Part shown: one piece after another, positions 35,655-43,247 of the stretch | How positions within the stretch are numbered: the first letter of the stretch is position 1 | Layout: each line of letters starts with the position of its first letter | Origin: Chryseobacterium gleum | GTDB lineage: Bacteria; Bacteroidota; Bacteroidia; Flavobacteriales; Flavobacteriaceae | NCBI GenBank assembly: GCA_945897915.1 | Contig: CAMDGB010000002.1 | Coordinates: 1 to 64,000, forward strand | Reading direction: 5' to 3' | Length of the DNA: 64,000 nucleotides | Translations under genes and position numbers: made by a program | Notes under the pieces: generated by a model | Seen by the model: the letters and a program-made list of their open reading frames with translations, nothing else | Databases searched by the model: none | What the model was told of the DNA's origin: nothing

Positions 35655-36986
35655 TTAATAGTGACACTTACCACATTCTAAACCACCCATTTGAGCAGCT
35701 GTCAACTTAGAAACACCTAATTTCTTAGATAATTGTTCGTGGATTTTTTTGTAATAACCATTATCTTCAACTTTCACATTTGTTTCTCTGTGACAATTGA
35801 TACACCAACCCATTGTTAGAGGTTGTGCTTGTTTCATAACCTCAAAAGTTTGTACTTCTCCATGACATTTTTGACATTCGATCCCTCCAACAGTTACGTG
35901 TTGTGCGTGATTGAAATATACAAAATCAGGTAAATTATGAATTCTAACCCATTTTACAGGTTTTGTTTTTCCAGTATATTTTTGAGTGGCTTTGTCCCAA
36001 CCAACCGCATCATACAATTTCTGAATTTCTCCGGTGTAAAATTCTTTAGTATATTCCACATAAGTAGAATCTTTAGAACCTTGGAATTCAGCAATATTTT
36101 TATGGCAATTCATACACACATTTAATGAAGGAATTCCTGAATGCTTAGAAACCCTTGCCGAAGAGTGACAGTATTTACAATCAATACCGTTTTCACCAGC
36201 GTGAATTTTGTGTGAATAATGAATTGGTTGAATTGGCTCATATCCTTGATCTACTCCAATTTGCATAAAATAACCATACATAAAATAAGCAGAAATTAAA
36301 AGAAACAAAATAGCTGTAACCACCATTAAAAACTGATTTTTAACAAATGCTTTCCAGAAAGGCAATCCTTTTGGCGTTTCAGCAACTTCAAGCCCTTTAG
36401 AATCTATTACATTTTTTAATAATCTTTTAACTGTAACCAACATAAATACCAAAATACCCAATACAAATGCTAACACACCTAATATTAAGTTATTTGAAAC
36501 GCCACCTTCTGTTTTATCAGCAGCACCACCAACAGCTGTTTTTGGAGTTTCAGGAGCCGGAGCAACTTCCATAGTATAGGCTATAATATTATCAATGTCA
36601 CCATCAGATAATTGAGGAAAAGCCGTCATATTTGCTTTTGCAAATTCTTCGTATACTTTTACTGCTTTAGCATCACCAGACTTAATAAGGTCTGAACTAT
36701 TTTTAATCCATTTGTACAACCATGCTTTGTCATACTTATCGCCAACACCTCTCAATGCAGGGCCAGTCATTTTTGCATCTAATTTGTGACAAGCGGCACA
36801 ATTAGTGTTAAACAATTCTTTTCCTTTTACTGGATCACCTGATCCAGTTGCTGGTGCCGCTGCAACTGCAGCAGGCGCAGCAGCTGAAACAGCTTCTTGC
36901 GCAGAAACGCCCAATGCAAACATTGTGAAAAACGCTAAAGAAAAGATAGTTTTTGAAAACGATTTAGGGTTACCCAACTTTTTCAT
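35655..36986 (-). CDS. actA: Alternative complex III subunit ActA, six-heme cytochrome c
   Basis: 443-residue multiheme cytochrome c. A signal peptide (to about residue 30) and an Ala/Pro linker are followed by a monoheme class I cytochrome c domain (CAACH 63-67, then MTAFPQLSDGDIDNIIAYTM as Met-ligand/C-terminal helix). Next come two TM segments (about 166-187 and 220-240) and a pentaheme domain (CKYCH 270, CMNCH 291, CQKCH 371, CINCH 395, CGKCH 438). That makes six CxxCH in all, one more than the five-heme ActA of Rhodothermus. The extra cytochrome domain may act as internal electron donor/acceptor. First gene of the actABCDEF-coxBA operon. Confidence 0.92.
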   Translation of the reverse strand: MKKLGNPKSFSKTIFSLAFFTMFALGVSAQEAVSAAAPAAVAAAPATGSGDPVKGKELFNTNCAACHKLDAKMTGPALRGVGDKYDKAWLYKWIKNSSDLIKSGDAKAVKVYEEFAKANMTAFPQLSDGDIDNIIAYTMEVAPAPETPKTAVGGAADKTEGGVSNNLILGVLAFVLGILVFMLVTVKRLLKNVIDSKGLEVAETPKGLPFWKAFVKNQFLMVVTAILFLLISAYFMYGYFMQIGVDQGYEPIQPIHYSHKIHAGENGIDCKYCHSSARVSKHSGIPSLNVCMNCHKNIAEFQGSKDSTYVEYTKEFYTGEIQKLYDAVGWDKATQKYTGKTKPVKWVRIHNLPDFVYFNHAQHVTVGGIECQKCHGEVQTFEVMKQAQPLTMGWCINCHRETNVKVEDNGYYKKIHEQLSKKLGVSKLTAAQMGGLECGKCHY

Positions 36987-37062
36987 ATTAAAAATTAATT
37001 ATCAAACTTATTTTTGGTATGGTTTTAGCTAATGCTTTAACATACTTTTTTAAAAACTTGGA

Positions 37063-37070
37063 CAAAAATA
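37063..37070 (-). promoter_or_regulatory. Candidate -7 box TATTTTTG of the act-cox operon
   Basis: TAnnTTTG match on the minus strand, 76 nt upstream of the actA ATG (36986). No clear TTG at -33. It is the only good match in the 207-bp divergent spacer for the minus strand. Confidence 0.45.
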
Positions 37071-37167
37071 CAACATTAGAATAATTATAAAAACCCTAAA
37101 TTTATCATAAAATGTAATTTATTTTAATTCTAAATAAGATTAAGGACAATTATTTAAATCTTAGTAA

Positions 37168-37175
37168 TAAATTTG
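37168..37175 (+). promoter_or_regulatory. -7 box TAAATTTG for the SPOR gene
   Basis: TAnnTTTG on the plus strand, 18 nt before the ATG at 37194. Confidence 0.5.
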
Positions 37176-37193
37176 CATTAAATATCATTCATT

Positions 37194-37586
37194 ATGAAGA
37201 CTTTAAAAAAAATAACCGGATTTTCAATCTTAATATTTACGATTTTATTCTCGCAAAATATTTTTTCACAAACCTCTAAAACTATAATTGAGCAAGATGA
37301 AAAAATTGAAAAATTGCTTCAAGAAAAAAGAAAAAACAATTCGGGTATTACTATAAATGACAAATTTAAGATTCAAATATTTTTTGGAAATATAGAAGAA
37401 TCGAAAAAAACTTTACTTGCGTTTAAAAAGGAATTTTTATTAATAGACGGCACCATAGTTTTTAGCAACCCATCATACAAAGTTTGGGTTGGGAGTTTTA
37501 AAAGTAAAATTGAAGCAGATAAATCCTTAATTCAAATTAAAAAGAAATATCCAAGCGCCGTAATTATTGAACCTAATAAAAAATAA
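37194..37586 (+). CDS. SPOR domain protein, secreted
   Basis: 130-residue protein with a signal peptide (about 1-26, ending NIFSQ) and a C-terminal SPOR domain of about 75 residues (FKIQIFFGNIEESKKTLLAF ... YKVWVGSFKSKIEADKSLIQ). SPOR domains bind denuded peptidoglycan glycan strands, often at the division site, so a periplasmic cell-wall role is likely. It is the first of two plus-strand genes; a TonB-dependent receptor follows 52 bp later. Whether they work together is unclear. Confidence 0.85.
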   Translation: MKTLKKITGFSILIFTILFSQNIFSQTSKTIIEQDEKIEKLLQEKRKNNSGITINDKFKIQIFFGNIEESKKTLLAFKKEFLLIDGTIVFSNPSYKVWVGSFKSKIEADKSLIQIKKKYPSAVIIEPNKK

Positions 37587-37638
37587 AATCTTTTTCATGG
37601 CATAATTTTTGAGGCGTTAGTTCTTTAAATAATTTAAC

Positions 37639-39837
37639 ATGATAAATAAATACTCATTCCTTTTAGGTTTTCTGATAATTAATTTACAATTATCTTTTAG
37701 TCAAGAAGTTACAGATACTATCAAAACACAAAACATTGAAGAAATAAAAATTAATTCTAAAAAAATTTCAATAAATAAAAACCAAACGCCCTCACAAATT
37801 GAAATCTTTTCAAAAGAAAAAATAGAATTTCAAAACTTTCAAAGCACGGCAGATATGTTGGCCAACTCGGGTGCTTTGTTTGTACAAAAATCGCAACAAG
37901 GTGGTGGAAGTCCTGTAATTAGAGGATTTGAATCTAGCCGAATTTTACTTTTAGTAGATGGCATACGAATGAACAACCTAATTTTCAGATCCGGTCACTT
38001 GCAGAATGTAATTACAGTTGATGAAAATTTCTTGGAAACAACATTGGTGCAATATGGCCCAACATCATCATTATACGGAAGTGATGCATTAGGAGGTTCG
38101 GTCAACATGATAACCAAAAACGCAAAATTGATAAACGGATTTACTGGAAATTTTAACAGCCGATATTCTTCTGTAAATGAAGAAAAATCTGGCTATTTCG
38201 ATTTGAATTATGGAACAACAAATTTTGCCTCGTTAACCGCATTTTCATATAACGATTTTGGAGATTTAAAAATGGGGAAAAAGAAAAACCGTAATGGTAA
38301 CTTCTTTGGAGAAAGAATAAAATATGTGGAAACAATAAACGGAACAGATGTTTTAACAGAAAATGAAAACAAATACAATCAAGTTGGCAGTGCATTTAAA
38401 CAATACAACTTTATGCAAAAATTAGTGTATAAATCAAAAAATGGTTTTATACATAATGCTAATTTTCAGTATTCAACTTCTTCAAACATCAATAGATACG
38501 ACCGATTAACAGATCATTTAGGCACTGGTTTAAAAAGCGCCGAATGGTATTACGGACCACAAAAAAGGCTTTTAGGTGTATATAGTTTGGAAAAAGAAAA
38601 TGTGTTTTCTAATACCGATTTCAAATTAGATGCGGGTTATCAAAACGTTGAAGAAAGTAGGATGAATAGAAATTTTGGAAATTACAACCTACAAAATAGA
38701 ATTGAAAATGTGAACATTTATTCTTTAGCCGCAAACTTTGAAACCAAATTAAAAAAAGGAAATCTGTATTATGGTATGGAAAATTACTATGATGATTTAA
38801 AATCGATTGCCTTTAAAAACAATATCAAAACTGGCATAATAGTGCCTTTAGATACAAGATATCCAAACGGAAAAAACAATATGATGCGAAATGAGTTATA
38901 TATTTCCTACACTTCCAAAAGATACATAGCTACTAACTTTTCAATGGGTGCAAGAATTGGATATGCTACTTTAAATAGCGCAATTGCAGATAATTCAATA
39001 ATGCCATTGCCTTTTAACGAAATAAAACAACAAAATCTAACTTACAGTGGTAATATAGGTTTGGTGCACAACGCTTCGGAAAATTTTATTCTTAAAACCA
39101 ATGTAAGCTCTGGTTTCAGAGTGCCAAATATTGATGATTTAGCAAAAATATTTGAATCTGGCGCAGGAACTTTGATAGTGCCAAACATAGATTTAAAACC
39201 GGAACAAACTGTAACTGGAGATTTTGGATTTGTGTTAAAGTCTAAATCAAATAAACATCAATTTGACACTACTTATTTTTACACGCAATTATACGATGCC
39301 ATTGTAACAGATAGCTTTACTTTTAATGGTCAAAACACCTACGATTTTGGTGGCGGTGATATAAGAAACGTAGTGGCCAATCAAAATTTAGGGAAAGCTT
39401 TTGTAACAGGTGTAAACGGAAATATCAAAACTACACTTGCAAAAAACTTGCAATTTAATGGTTCCTACAATGTTACTTTAGGCAGAGTTACTACTAATGG
39501 AAACAAAAGACCTTTAGATCATATTCCACCATATTTTGGAAAATTAGGAATATACTTCAATCCAAAATGGGCGGATTTTGAAGCTTACATGTTGTTTAAC
39601 GGGAAAAAACAATTAAGCGATTATTCTAATAGTGGTGAAGACAACTTAGTTTACGCGCCTGAAAATGGCATGCCGGCTTGGGAGACTTACAATTTTAAAG
39701 CGGCGTCAAAATCAATTGAAGGATTTACTTTATTTACAGGAATTGAAAACATATTAGACACCCAATACAGAAATTTTGCATCAGGAATTAATGCCGCAGG
39801 AAGGAATATTTATGGTGGGGCAAAATATAGTTTTTAA
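37639..39837 (+). CDS. TonB-dependent outer membrane receptor
   Basis: 732-residue receptor with a signal peptide (about 1-21, SFSQ), plug domain (about 50-165: STADMLANSGALFVQKSQQG, PVIRGFESSRILLLVDGIRM) and 22-strand barrel ending in GRNIYGGAKYSF with terminal Phe. There is no SusC-type N-terminal carboxypeptidase-like repeat and no SusD neighbour. The plug sequence, with RSGHLQNVITVDENFLE, resembles hemoglobin/heme or metal receptors (HmuR-like), but the substrate is unproven. It converges on the aromatic operon; a link to uptake of its substrate is possible but there is no direct evidence. Confidence 0.88.
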   Translation: MINKYSFLLGFLIINLQLSFSQEVTDTIKTQNIEEIKINSKKISINKNQTPSQIEIFSKEKIEFQNFQSTADMLANSGALFVQKSQQGGGSPVIRGFESSRILLLVDGIRMNNLIFRSGHLQNVITVDENFLETTLVQYGPTSSLYGSDALGGSVNMITKNAKLINGFTGNFNSRYSSVNEEKSGYFDLNYGTTNFASLTAFSYNDFGDLKMGKKKNRNGNFFGERIKYVETINGTDVLTENENKYNQVGSAFKQYNFMQKLVYKSKNGFIHNANFQYSTSSNINRYDRLTDHLGTGLKSAEWYYGPQKRLLGVYSLEKENVFSNTDFKLDAGYQNVEESRMNRNFGNYNLQNRIENVNIYSLAANFETKLKKGNLYYGMENYYDDLKSIAFKNNIKTGIIVPLDTRYPNGKNNMMRNELYISYTSKRYIATNFSMGARIGYATLNSAIADNSIMPLPFNEIKQQNLTYSGNIGLVHNASENFILKTNVSSGFRVPNIDDLAKIFESGAGTLIVPNIDLKPEQTVTGDFGFVLKSKSNKHQFDTTYFYTQLYDAIVTDSFTFNGQNTYDFGGGDIRNVVANQNLGKAFVTGVNGNIKTTLAKNLQFNGSYNVTLGRVTTNGNKRPLDHIPPYFGKLGIYFNPKWADFEAYMLFNGKKQLSDYSNSGEDNLVYAPENGMPAWETYNFKAASKSIEGFTLFTGIENILDTQYRNFASGINAAGRNIYGGAKYSF

Positions 39838-39930
39838 TTTATGATTCTTATTTTTAAAAAATAATCTTCTTACAAATACAGTTTCGTGAAGTCAAAAAAG
39901 TCGCAAAAATTCTATCCAATTTTAAAAGTT

Positions 39931-40170
39931 TTAATTGGAAAATAAATCATCAATTTTTTCAGCCAGTTGATAATCTAAATTGGTGATTTCATTTTTGTCG
40001 TAAGTGTATAAAGTGATTTCTAATTGAAAGGCTTTGTGAATTTTACAATCGGGATGGTGGTTAATTTCATCAGCGTATTTAGCCACTTTCAAAAGAAAAT
40101 TTGCTAATTCTGTTTGCGATTTAAACTTAAAATTGTTTACTAGTTTTCCATCAATTATGTTCCATTCCAT
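39931..40170 (-). CDS. phhB: 4a-hydroxytetrahydrobiopterin dehydratase (pterin-4a-carbinolamine dehydratase)
   Basis: 79-residue enzyme that dehydrates the 4a-carbinolamine formed by pterin-dependent aromatic hydroxylases. The active-site signature EINHHPDCKIHKAFQLEITLY (about 34-54; His-His-Pro) is intact, and the length is at the short end of the family. It starts 5 nt after the maleate isomerase stop, so it is the last gene of the aromatic operon. No pterin-dependent hydroxylase is encoded in the window; the operon's own hydroxylase is flavin-dependent. Its presence is thus unexplained: it may serve a chromosomal phenylalanine hydroxylase, or a different role. Confidence 0.9.
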   Translation of the reverse strand: MEWNIIDGKLVNNFKFKSQTELANFLLKVAKYADEINHHPDCKIHKAFQLEITLYTYDKNEITNLDYQLAEKIDDLFSN

Positions 40171-40175
40171 ATTAT

Positions 40176-40925
40176 TTAGTAATTACCGTTTAGAAGTTCC
40201 CCGCCGATTGCCGATTTAGCTTCGATGCTAAGTTTTTTCATCATTTCATATGTTGTACAAACAGCTGCTGAAGTAACCGGAATACCACATTCAGCTTGAA
40301 TTAAATCGATGGCTTCCAATGATGGCATTTGCACACAAGCTGAAGCAACTAAAACATCAACATCAGTTAAATCTAATTGCTTGTATATTTTCAATAAATT
40401 CATTGGATTTTGCGCAGCTACTTCTAAATTATCTGGAATTTCTAAGGCAATACTTTGTTTCACTTTAATGCCTTGATTTTCTATATAATCCACTACCATA
40501 TCAGTTAATGGTCGCATATAAGGCGTAATAATCGAAATTTGTTTCGCGCCTAAAACCTTCAACCCATTAATTAATGCACCTGCAGAAGTAACAATTGGCG
40601 TTGGAAAATCATTAGCCACTGTTTCTTGATGTAAATTTACTTCCGACACACAATGATAACCGCGTCCCATACTCATAATCGCTACCAAGCAGGCATAACC
40701 CATCACATCTACGTGAGCATCTGACAATTCTTGTGCACATTTCAAGCTCATCGCATCCATCGCTTCCAATTCTTCTTTGGTTACTTTTTTCATACGCATT
40801 CTACTGCTGTGAAACGTAAAACGCTCAGGTAAAATCGTTTCACGAGAACGAAAAATAGCTGGTATTTCGGTTTCCATAGTTACGTTTGATGATGGAACTA
40901 TTTGTCCTATTCTGTATTTTTTCAT
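40176..40925 (-). CDS. Maleate cis-trans isomerase (Asp/Glu racemase superfamily)
   Basis: 249-residue enzyme expected to convert maleate to fumarate. The two catalytic cysteines of the family are visible as Cys79 (DVMGYACLVAIMSMG) and Cys197 (VLVASACVQMPSLEAIDL), with the family N-terminus RIGQIVPSSNVTMETEIPAI. The ATG at 40925 is used; the 16-codon longer version is encoded by an intergenic repeat and is not credible. In context (gentisate-type dioxygenase and FAH hydrolase upstream) it would finish the maleylpyruvate branch by making fumarate. Arylmalonate decarboxylase and other racemase-type members are alternatives, but the neighbourhood favours maleate isomerase. Confidence 0.85.
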   Translation of the reverse strand: MKKYRIGQIVPSSNVTMETEIPAIFRSRETILPERFTFHSSRMRMKKVTKEELEAMDAMSLKCAQELSDAHVDVMGYACLVAIMSMGRGYHCVSEVNLHQETVANDFPTPIVTSAGALINGLKVLGAKQISIITPYMRPLTDMVVDYIENQGIKVKQSIALEIPDNLEVAAQNPMNLLKIYKQLDLTDVDVLVASACVQMPSLEAIDLIQAECGIPVTSAAVCTTYEMMKKLSIEAKSAIGGELLNGNY

Positions 40926-40935
40926 ATTATAAATT

Positions 40936-41012
40936 TTACCGCAAAGACACAAAGGTTTTCGCAAGGTTCGCAAAGTTTTTAACTGAACACTAATAACTAT
41001 TAACTGAACACT
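40936..41012. repeat. Two adjacent short-period repeats upstream of maleate isomerase
   Basis: 40936-40980 holds CGCAAAGACACAAAGG, CGCAAGG and CGCAAAG units (on minus, CTTTGCG-type). 40979-41012 holds two exact copies of AACTGAACACT separated by AATAACTATT-like sequence. Together they fill the spacer between the FAH hydrolase and isomerase genes. No promoter box is seen. Confidence 0.7.
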
Positions 41013-41015
41013 CTT

Positions 41016-41924
41016 TTATATCTCTTTAACCGTATTCGTTATAGTTCCAATCCCTTCTACTGTAGCTTCTACCACATCACCATTATGCATCCATTCTTGT
41101 GGATTTCTTCCTGCGCCAACACCTGCTGGAGTTCCTGTTGCGATGATGTCGCCTGCTTCTAAGGTAAACACGATGCTCAAATCTTCAATCAAATCATTGA
41201 TATTGAAAAGCATAAATTTTGTATTCGAATTTTGTTTTTCCACGCCATTTACTTTTAACGATAAATTCAAGTTCTGCGGGTTTTCGATTTCGTCTTTTGT
41301 AACCAAATAAGGTCCCATTGGTGCAAAAGTGTCTTGTCCTTTAGATACAATCCATTGGCCTTCTCTACGACAATCACGTGCAGAAATATCATTAATAACT
41401 GTGTAACCAAAAACATAATCCATTGCATCTTTTTTAGCTACATATTTTCCTTTTTTAGCAATCACAACCGCCAATTCACATTCCCAATCTAATTGTGAAG
41501 TTAATTTTGTGTTTTTTATTATTTCCGTATTTGTAGCCGTTACCGTTGTGGGTGGTTTTGAAAAAATGATTGGTTTTGTTGGTAATTTACCAGTTGTATC
41601 TAATCCACGAGCACTTTCAGCTACGTGTTCGGTGTAATTTAACCCAATTCCTATAATGTTTTTTCTTGGTTTTTCGATAGGCGCTAAAATCGTAACTTCG
41701 TTCATTTCATAAGCGATTTCTTCGAAGAAATTTTCTGGTGTTTCCGAAATTAATTCGCTTATTTCAGCAATAATTTCAAAACCCATATCTATTAATTCCA
41801 ACATATCATTTGGTAATGGAAAATTAGATATGTCGCCAAAATCTTCCATGTCAATGACTTGATTGTTATGAATGAAGCCCAAACGTGGCTCAGTGTCTTG
41901 TGTTTTGTAGGTAAGTAGTTTCAT
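41016..41924 (-). CDS. FAH-family hydrolase, probable maleylpyruvate/fumarylpyruvate hydrolase
   Basis: 302-residue fumarylacetoacetate-hydrolase-superfamily enzyme. Metal-binding acids Glu148 and Glu150 (LDWECELAVVIAKKG) and Asp179 (GYTVINDISARDCRREGQW) are present, as are His100 in IGLNYTEHVAESA and the C-terminal GDIIATGTPAGVGAG. In this operon, next to a gentisate-dioxygenase-like gene and maleate isomerase but no maleylpyruvate isomerase, it most likely cleaves maleylpyruvate directly to maleate plus pyruvate. Related family members act on fumarylpyruvate or 2-hydroxyhepta-dienedioate. Its ATG overlaps the stop of a 59-residue gene (TAATG). Confidence 0.87.
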   Translation of the reverse strand: MKLLTYKTQDTEPRLGFIHNNQVIDMEDFGDISNFPLPNDMLELIDMGFEIIAEISELISETPENFFEEIAYEMNEVTILAPIEKPRKNIIGIGLNYTEHVAESARGLDTTGKLPTKPIIFSKPPTTVTATNTEIIKNTKLTSQLDWECELAVVIAKKGKYVAKKDAMDYVFGYTVINDISARDCRREGQWIVSKGQDTFAPMGPYLVTKDEIENPQNLNLSLKVNGVEKQNSNTKFMLFNINDLIEDLSIVFTLEAGDIIATGTPAGVGAGRNPQEWMHNGDVVEATVEGIGTITNTVKEI

Positions 41925-42103
41925 TATATTTTATTTCTATTCGATAGTTTTTTGTAAAGTGCGAAAATGATGAGCCCAGAAAATACAATTATATTGGCAT
42001 ATCCAACAAAAACTGTAAATGTATTTTCTCTCTGTATAAGATTTATTCCTAAAAAAATAAAAAGTATGGCAATACTGATTCCAAATAATGGTGATTTTTT
42101 CAT
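41924..42103 (-). CDS. Small two-TM membrane protein, translationally coupled to the FAH gene
   Basis: 59 residues: MKKSPLFGISIAILFIFLGI, then NLIQRENTFT, then VFVGYANIIVFSGLIIFALY and a basic tail KKLSNRNKI. Two hydrophobic segments (about 6-22 and 31-50) separated by a short polar turn, with a positive N-terminus and C-terminus, predict a hairpin with both ends in the cytoplasm. The stop TAA overlaps the FAH-gene ATG as TAATG, and the gene begins 34 nt after the cupin stop, so it belongs to the operon. I do not recognise it. A small accessory of an importer or a membrane anchor is conceivable, without evidence. Confidence 0.65.
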   Translation of the reverse strand: MKKSPLFGISIAILFIFLGINLIQRENTFTVFVGYANIIVFSGLIIFALYKKLSNRNKI

Positions 42104-42137
42104 TTTGTTTTATTTTATTGTTTAAAAAAATTTATTT

Positions 42138-43244
42138 CTAAATTAACTGATGACCATTATTTTCTTCCCATTCTCTTCCTTGAAACAATCCCAATGCTTC
42201 CATAACAGGCAAATCGTTGAATTGAAATAAGTAAGCATCTTCAGTTTCGGATAAGTTATGATGTTCGTGCCAAGCCCAACTCGGAACGCAGAAAATATCT
42301 CTTTCCTTCCAATCGAAACGTTGTCCGTTGATGATGGAAAATCCTTTTCCTTTCGCGCATTGATATACGAAAGAACCCGTATGCTTGTGTGCTTTTCCTT
42401 TGAAACCTGAGGGTAATAATTGCATCGCTGCCCCCATGGTTTGCATGACGTGACCGCCTGTTAATGGATTCGAATATTGCATAAAAATTCCATCAAACGG
42501 ATTAATTTCATTCACTTTTTGAGCTTCTAAAAGAGCTGGATATACGTTTTTCCAAGAATATTTGAATAAAGGCGAATAAGGTTTGTCCCAGATTTTATCA
42601 GCTGGAATCAATCCGGCACAACCGTAAGTAATAGGTGAATAATTTAATTGTTTTATTACTTCTTGTTTGCCATCATACACTGCATAATCATTCGCTTCCA
42701 AAGCGTTTACCAATGGAATATCCAAACCATCTTGCCAAATACAGGTTTTTCCCCCTTCTGCAACGCCATGTTCGTGCCAAGTAGAGTTTGGAGTGATAAC
42801 AAAATCATTGACTTCAAATGTGATTTTATTGCCATCCACAACGGTATAACCGCCTTCGCCTTCCATGATAAATCGAAGTGCTGAAGCTTTGTGTTTATGA
42901 GCCGAAGTACTTTCGCCAGGGCGAGTTACTTGAATTCCGGTGTACAACCAACCCACAGCAGCTGAAACGTCTTTTCGCTTGTCGTTTACCAAATAAACAA
43001 CACGTCTTCCTGCTTGTTCGGGAGTAACTAATTCGGACGATTTTAAGACTAATTCTCTCAAATTTTCATATTTCCAAAGCATGGGTACGGATGACGAACG
43101 CGGTTCCCAAGGTTCGATATCATTAGCAACTGTCCATAAAGCGCCTGCGCCTAATTGTTCTAATTCTTTATAATACGCTTCAAGTTCGGGAGTGTTTTGA
43201 ACTCGTGCTCTTCCAATTTGATCGTCTGAATGTTTTGCTTCCAT
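42138..43244 (-). CDS. Gentisate 1,2-dioxygenase-like double-cupin protein
   Basis: 368-residue bicupin ring-cleavage dioxygenase. The N-terminal cupin has the Fe(II) ligands His116 and His118 (STSAHKHKASALRFIMEGEG) and His157 (TPNSTWHEHG), as in gentisate, salicylate and 1-hydroxy-2-naphthoate dioxygenases. The C-terminal cupin also keeps a HKH (286-288) and HEHH (326-329), so both could bind metal; classical gentisate dioxygenases use only the N-terminal one. Expected reaction: gentisate plus O2 to maleylpyruvate. Adjacent nitrilase and thioesterase genes are 3-30 bp away. A 5-substituted salicylate or 5-hydroxyanthranilate ring-cleavage role is the main alternative. Confidence 0.87.
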   Translation of the reverse strand: MEAKHSDDQIGRARVQNTPELEAYYKELEQLGAGALWTVANDIEPWEPRSSSVPMLWKYENLRELVLKSSELVTPEQAGRRVVYLVNDKRKDVSAAVGWLYTGIQVTRPGESTSAHKHKASALRFIMEGEGGYTVVDGNKITFEVNDFVITPNSTWHEHGVAEGGKTCIWQDGLDIPLVNALEANDYAVYDGKQEVIKQLNYSPITYGCAGLIPADKIWDKPYSPLFKYSWKNVYPALLEAQKVNEINPFDGIFMQYSNPLTGGHVMQTMGAAMQLLPSGFKGKAHKHTGSFVYQCAKGKGFSIINGQRFDWKERDIFCVPSWAWHEHHNLSETEDAYLFQFNDLPVMEALGLFQGREWEENNGHQLI

Positions 43245-43247
43245 AGT

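Noticed and set aside
37194..39837. TonB-dependent receptor as the uptake system of the aromatic operon
   Set aside because: It is on the opposite strand, has its own unit, and its plug resembles heme or metal receptors; aromatic acids normally do not need such a receptor.
39916..39938. Terminator at the end of the aromatic operon (CCAATT...AATTGG)
   Set aside because: Imperfect, AT-rich and overlapping the phhB stop; not convincing as an intrinsic terminator.
40926..40973. Upstream extension of the maleate isomerase (MRTLRKPLCLCGKIYN)
   Set aside because: Encoded by the CGCAAAG-type intergenic repeat; the family N-terminus begins at MKKYRIGQIV.
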